Part shown: piece by piece, positions 60,076 through 64,000 of the stretch
How positions within the stretch are numbered: the first letter of the stretch is position 1
How the letters are laid out: each line of letters opens with the position of its first letter
Origin: Brachionus koreanus
Taxonomy: Eukaryota > Rotifera > Eurotatoria > Ploima > Brachionidae
Direction of reading: 5' to 3'
Assembly (NCBI GenBank): GCA_016987375.1
Contig: PJRA01000343.1
Span: 408,635 to 472,634, forward strand
DNA length: 64,000 nt
The notes under the pieces: model-generated
What the model was told of the DNA's origin: nothing
The model's input: the letters and a program-made list of their open reading frames with translations, nothing else
Databases searched by the model: none
Translations under genes and position numbers: made by a program

Positions 60076-62096
60076 TGATATTTCACAGTCTTTATAGAAT
60101 TAAATATCAAAATTATAAATAGCTTTTACAAGATATTATTTTAGAAGATTTTATTTTTTAAAATATTAATTTTTTTGTCCAATTCTAGAATCGAAAAGGG
60201 ACTAAAACATCAAAATAAAAAATTTCATTTATTACATCCTATAGACTGTGGTGATTTGCATTTTTTCAAACTTGTACTGATTATAAATTTATTTGGGACC
60301 GGCCTTGATGCGGGTTCGCCAAAATGCGAATTTTTTAGTAAAATTAAAATCTAATTTAGTATCATTAACTGTATAAAATTTGTTACAATTTGAGATATAA
60401 TTTGAAGGGTCTTGTTTATTAAAAATTGAATATTAAATTTTAAATGAAAAGAAAAAGATAGAATGTTTATGTAGAATTGGTGAGTTTGGTAAAAGTATCC
60501 ATAGATGTTTCAAATATTTTGTTTGACTTTGCTTGATATGACAACATATATGAATATGTGAATAGATTATAAAGTGGGTTTGAGAAAAATGATGACAGCT
60601 TTCATTAGATGATTGTTTGTTGTTTGTCTATTCATTAGAAAATGATGACAGCCATAGTTCATAAAAACATGCTCTGAAATATCTTGTCAATGTTTGAAAT
60701 ATATTTATTGATAAATAAATATTTTAGTTTAATAAAATGCAAAAAAGATAAAAGTGTAAAATTTTCAAATGTAAAGTTAAAATAAAAAATAAAAATGTTT
60801 TCTTTCATTCGAAAAAAACAACTTTTTTAAATTTTTAAATTTCTAATCTTTTTTTCTCTAAGAATTCACCTTTGGATGTTTGACGATAGAAGATGCTATT
60901 TATAGCTGAAATGTTCATTAGATTAAGTTAAGTTATTTTTGAAATAGATCTTGAAGTGAATTATTATTTTTTTATATAAATTATACCTAAATTTATATAA
61001 TTTTTGTTTTATTTATAGTATCTTCATATTTAATAGTAAATCAATTAGTAATTGAAATTGAAAATAGAATTATGATTCTAAATTAGACATAAATGAACAT
61101 AATTTAAGGGAGTAAGAGTGAGCACCAAATCGAAAACAGCGATTTAAATCTCAAGTATTTCGATTAAATTTTATTTAAATAATAAATGATTATTTGACTC
61201 TCAGAAGCGCCAACAAACAATAAGCACACTATTGCCATATTTCACTTATACTCATAGAGAAACAAACAAACTGATAGACTATCATTGAATAAATTATTCA
61301 TACGGTATTATTTCTTGCAACAACAAAAAAAACTATGCTTAATTATAATAATTTAATTTTAAATTATAATTTTAAAAAAAAAATTAAAGTTTATAATTCA
61401 TTTTGTTATTTTATTTTGCCTAAGCAAAAACAAAAATTTAGAATATTATTATTAATATTATTATAGTTTATTAGTGGTTGTTATAACAAATATCACCTTA
61501 AATTGCTTTAACGACGTTTATTAAAATTTGATAAAATTAGAATACTCGATAATAAAATTGGCGACAATTGTCAAAGCGTTTTCTTTTAACTTTTTAAATT
61601 TTTTGATTTTTGAAGATAATGAATTCAGATTTAGTGAATTTCGCGTGTATCTAATGTTTGAAAAAAAAATTTTTTTTATTATTTTTTAGATTCGCTCAAA
61701 AATTAATTTTTCCATGGTAAAAGTAAATTCAATTTTTGTATCAGAATTATTTCCAATACTGGGAAAGCACTAACACCGATAAAATTTGATAGATACGATC
61801 ATATTTTTCGTGTAAATAAATGTTAAACAAATCGCTTAGCCTAATCAAAGACACAATTTTATTTTGTTCGAAAAACAGCAATTTTTTTTAAAAAAAAATC
61901 TGAATAAATCGAATTTGTTTCGTTTTATTTTACATTTCCAACACTAAAATTTGGATTTTTTTTTTCTAAATTAATTTTATTCATTCAAGTAAAACTTGAC
62001 GGTTTTTAATTACTCATTATTTAAATGGATTTTCTTTCTAAATAGCTACAGAAAATCAAAAAGAATAACTAAACTTCATCAAAACTAAAAATACAA
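60076..62096. other. Intergenic, 5' flank of the G alpha gene
   Basis: AT-rich. It contains a short direct repeat (AAAATGATGACAGC at about 60586 and 60640) and T-rich runs. No exon or RNA gene was recognised. Confidence 0.5.
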
Positions 62097-63655
62097 ATGC
62101 CATTGTTCATGTGCATTAGAAGCGAATTAGATGATGAAGAAAGCCAAAGGAAAAAGAATCATAAAAAAATTGAGCAACAATTGGTTAAAGACAGGCGGAA
62201 ATATAGAGCAACGCAAAGACTTTTACTTTTAGGTAACTTGGTTACAAAATTTGAATGAAATAATTTTGAAAGATTATTTTAACTAGGAGCTGGTGAGTCC
62301 GGAAAATCGACTATTGTTAAACAAATGCGAATCCTACACGTCAATGGGTTTACAAATCAGTAATTTGAAACTTATTTTCTTTTTTTAAATAGGTTTTACT
62401 AATTTTTTTACTTCAGAGAACGTCTTGAAAAACTAAATGATATTAAAAGAAACATTAGGGATGCAATTCTGGTAAGCTAAATGATAAATTGAAAATCGGC
62501 TTTTTTCTAAAACTAGCTTCTGCTTTTACTTAGACCATCTGTGATGCTATTGAAAAGCTTCATATAACTCTGGAAAACGAACAACTACGACCAAGACTAG
62601 ATTGGATAATTGACAATGCAAGTAGAACTGATTTTTCATACCCGAAAGAGTTTTGGGAGTACACAGAGCAATTATGGAACGATAAAGGTATTCAACAGTG
62701 TTACGAAAGATCTAATGAATATCAACTGATAGACTGTGCAAAATAGTAAATAATATTTTTAAACAATTAGCACAACATTTAATTGATTAAATCCTATTAA
62801 AGCTTTTTGGATAAAGTTAAAGAAATTAATAGTCCGTCGTATATTCCAAATAATCAAGACATTTTGCGATGTCGTGTTCTTACATCCGGTATTTTCGAGA
62901 CGATATTTACAGTCGATAAAGTAAACTTTCAGTAAGTGTTTAATTTATTTTCAAACCCTATAAAGTTTCTGTCAGATTTGGCGAAAATAACAAAAAAAAA
63001 ACTCTAATCATTTGAATGAATAGAGTTAAATGAACATTAATAAAAATATTAAAAAAATTTTTGCTTTCAGCATGTTTGATGTCGGTGGTCAGCGAGATGA
63101 ACGCCGAAAGTGGATTCAATGTTTCAGTGATGTAACTGCTATTATTTTTGTAACAGCGATGAGTGGCTACAATCTAACTCTTAGGGAAGATGCTACACAA
63201 AATCGTCTAAAAGAATCATTAGATTTGTTTAAAAATCTTTGGAACAACAGGTGGCTTAAAAATATATCAACGATTCTATTCTTGAACAAACTCGATTTAT
63301 TGACTGAAAAAATTCTCGCTGGTCGATCCAAATTAGATGATTTCTTTCCTGATTTTATAAATTATCAAATTCCGGCTGATCCTACTGTCCCAAAAGTACC
63401 GAACGAACATTTCGAAGTTACCCGAGCTAAATATTTCATTAGAGATGAATTTTTGGTAAATATTTTGCTATTAAATCAAATCTATTTTAAGTAGTTTTTT
63501 TTTCCAAGAAAATAAGTGCTCAATCAGACAATAATAAGCATTTTTGTTATCCACATTTTACGACAGCAGTTGATACCGAAAATATTAAGCGCGTGTTTAA
63601 CGATTGTAGAGATATAATTCAACGAATGCATTTAATGCAATACGAGCTATTGTGA
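62097..63655 (+). CDS. GNAS: Heterotrimeric G protein alpha-s subunit
   Basis: Stimulatory G alpha that couples receptors to adenylyl cyclase at the plasma membrane. Seven exons were traced: 62097-62232, 62287-62359, 62417-62471, 62534-62745, 62803-62931, 63071-63455 and 63509-63655. They encode 378 residues, as for short G alpha-s. Nucleotide motifs are P-loop GAGESGKST, switch [10 protein letters not shown], switch [21 protein letters not shown] (usually NKQDLL) and TTAVDT. The Gs-specific C-terminus QYELL is intact, as are [14 protein letters not shown] and [15 protein letters not shown]. The N-terminal helix ([20 protein letters not shown]) is normal, but the protein begins [11 protein letters not shown] rather than MGCLGNS, so the usual Gly2/Cys3 lipid site is absent from this start. 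An alternative upstream first exon cannot be excluded. Confidence 0.95.
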
Positions 63656-64000
63656 ATTAAAAACAAAATACAAAAGGATTTATTTGAGTAAAAAAAAAAA
63701 GTCTACCAGACTTATTTGGAATATTTTAGAATGAATCTTTGAATAGACTGGAATTTTAACAAGAATTCCAACCAAAATTCTATCAAGAAAATTTTTGTCG
63801 AATTTAAATCTGATCAAAAATTTAAACTAAGAAATGATTTTTTTGTTTGACCGTTATATTTTTTTTAGGAAAATTTTTTTTTACCTAAATTTACATCACT
63901 TTAATTAAAAAAAAATTAATTGTTCGATTCCTCAAAAATTTTAATTTTTATTTTAAGCGATAATCAATCAATAGAATAATTTTAAAGATATCAAATATAA
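63656..64000. other. 3' flank of the G alpha gene
   Basis: AT-rich with A and T homopolymers; no further gene is visible before the window ends. Confidence 0.5.

Noticed and set aside
60585..60655. Short direct repeat AAAATGATGACAGC
   Set aside because: Only two copies, no terminal structure; not enough to call an element.

Overview
The window looks like nuclear DNA of a small, compact-genome invertebrate animal. It is extremely AT-rich. Its genes are interrupted by tiny GT..AG introns, mostly 47-65 nt, and the recognisable proteins are metazoan: kinesin-1, Gs alpha, spastizin (ZFYVE26), ZnT6 and the dynein-arm assembly factor Kintoun. Kintoun implies motile cilia and argues against nematodes. 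Base composition, intron size and repeat content would fit a monogonont rotifer such as Brachionus, but this is inference. No rRNA, tRNA, CRISPR or organellar features were seen.

Layout. 1-7560 is a satellite array that runs off the left edge. It is built from two related monomers, A (138 bp) and B (137 bp), partly arranged as a 275-bp AB higher-order repeat. It decays at 7561-7769 into a ~31-bp minisatellite (7770-7987), which abuts a broken Ty3/gypsy retrotransposon on the minus strand (about 7990-11330). That relic keeps one LTR and a tRNA-iMet-like primer site. A degraded Tc1/mariner transposase follows. Then come kinesin heavy chain (minus, 12605-15564), a LINE fragment, an unrecognised 11-exon coiled-coil gene (minus, 18528-22160), and a poorly resolved minus-strand stretch of unrecognised genes (22981-28292).

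The plus strand at 29018-34190 holds four tightly packed housekeeping genes about 190-210 bp apart: PHB2, LAMTOR4, POLR3H and COQ6. Next are DNAAF2/Kintoun (minus, 36098-38521), SLC30A6 (plus, 39200-40765), a Tc1 C-terminal relic, the very large ZFYVE26 (plus, 41697-51704), an RMDN-family gene (minus, 53214-54523), a second kind of LINE relic (minus), a single-exon rhodopsin-class GPCR (plus, 57183-58832), another LINE tail, a GC-rich hAT-like patch, and a G-protein alpha-s gene (plus, 62097-63655).

Exon boundaries were read by hand. Each was accepted when a splice donor and acceptor kept the reading phase and the joined protein matched a remembered family pattern. In every recognised multi-exon gene the exon lengths sum to a multiple of three. 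The genes serve unrelated cellular jobs: mitochondrial inner membrane and ubiquinone, lysosomal mTORC1 scaffold, Pol III, zinc transport, autophagic lysosome reformation, microtubule transport and signalling. The only arrangement suggesting coordination is the four-gene plus-strand cluster.
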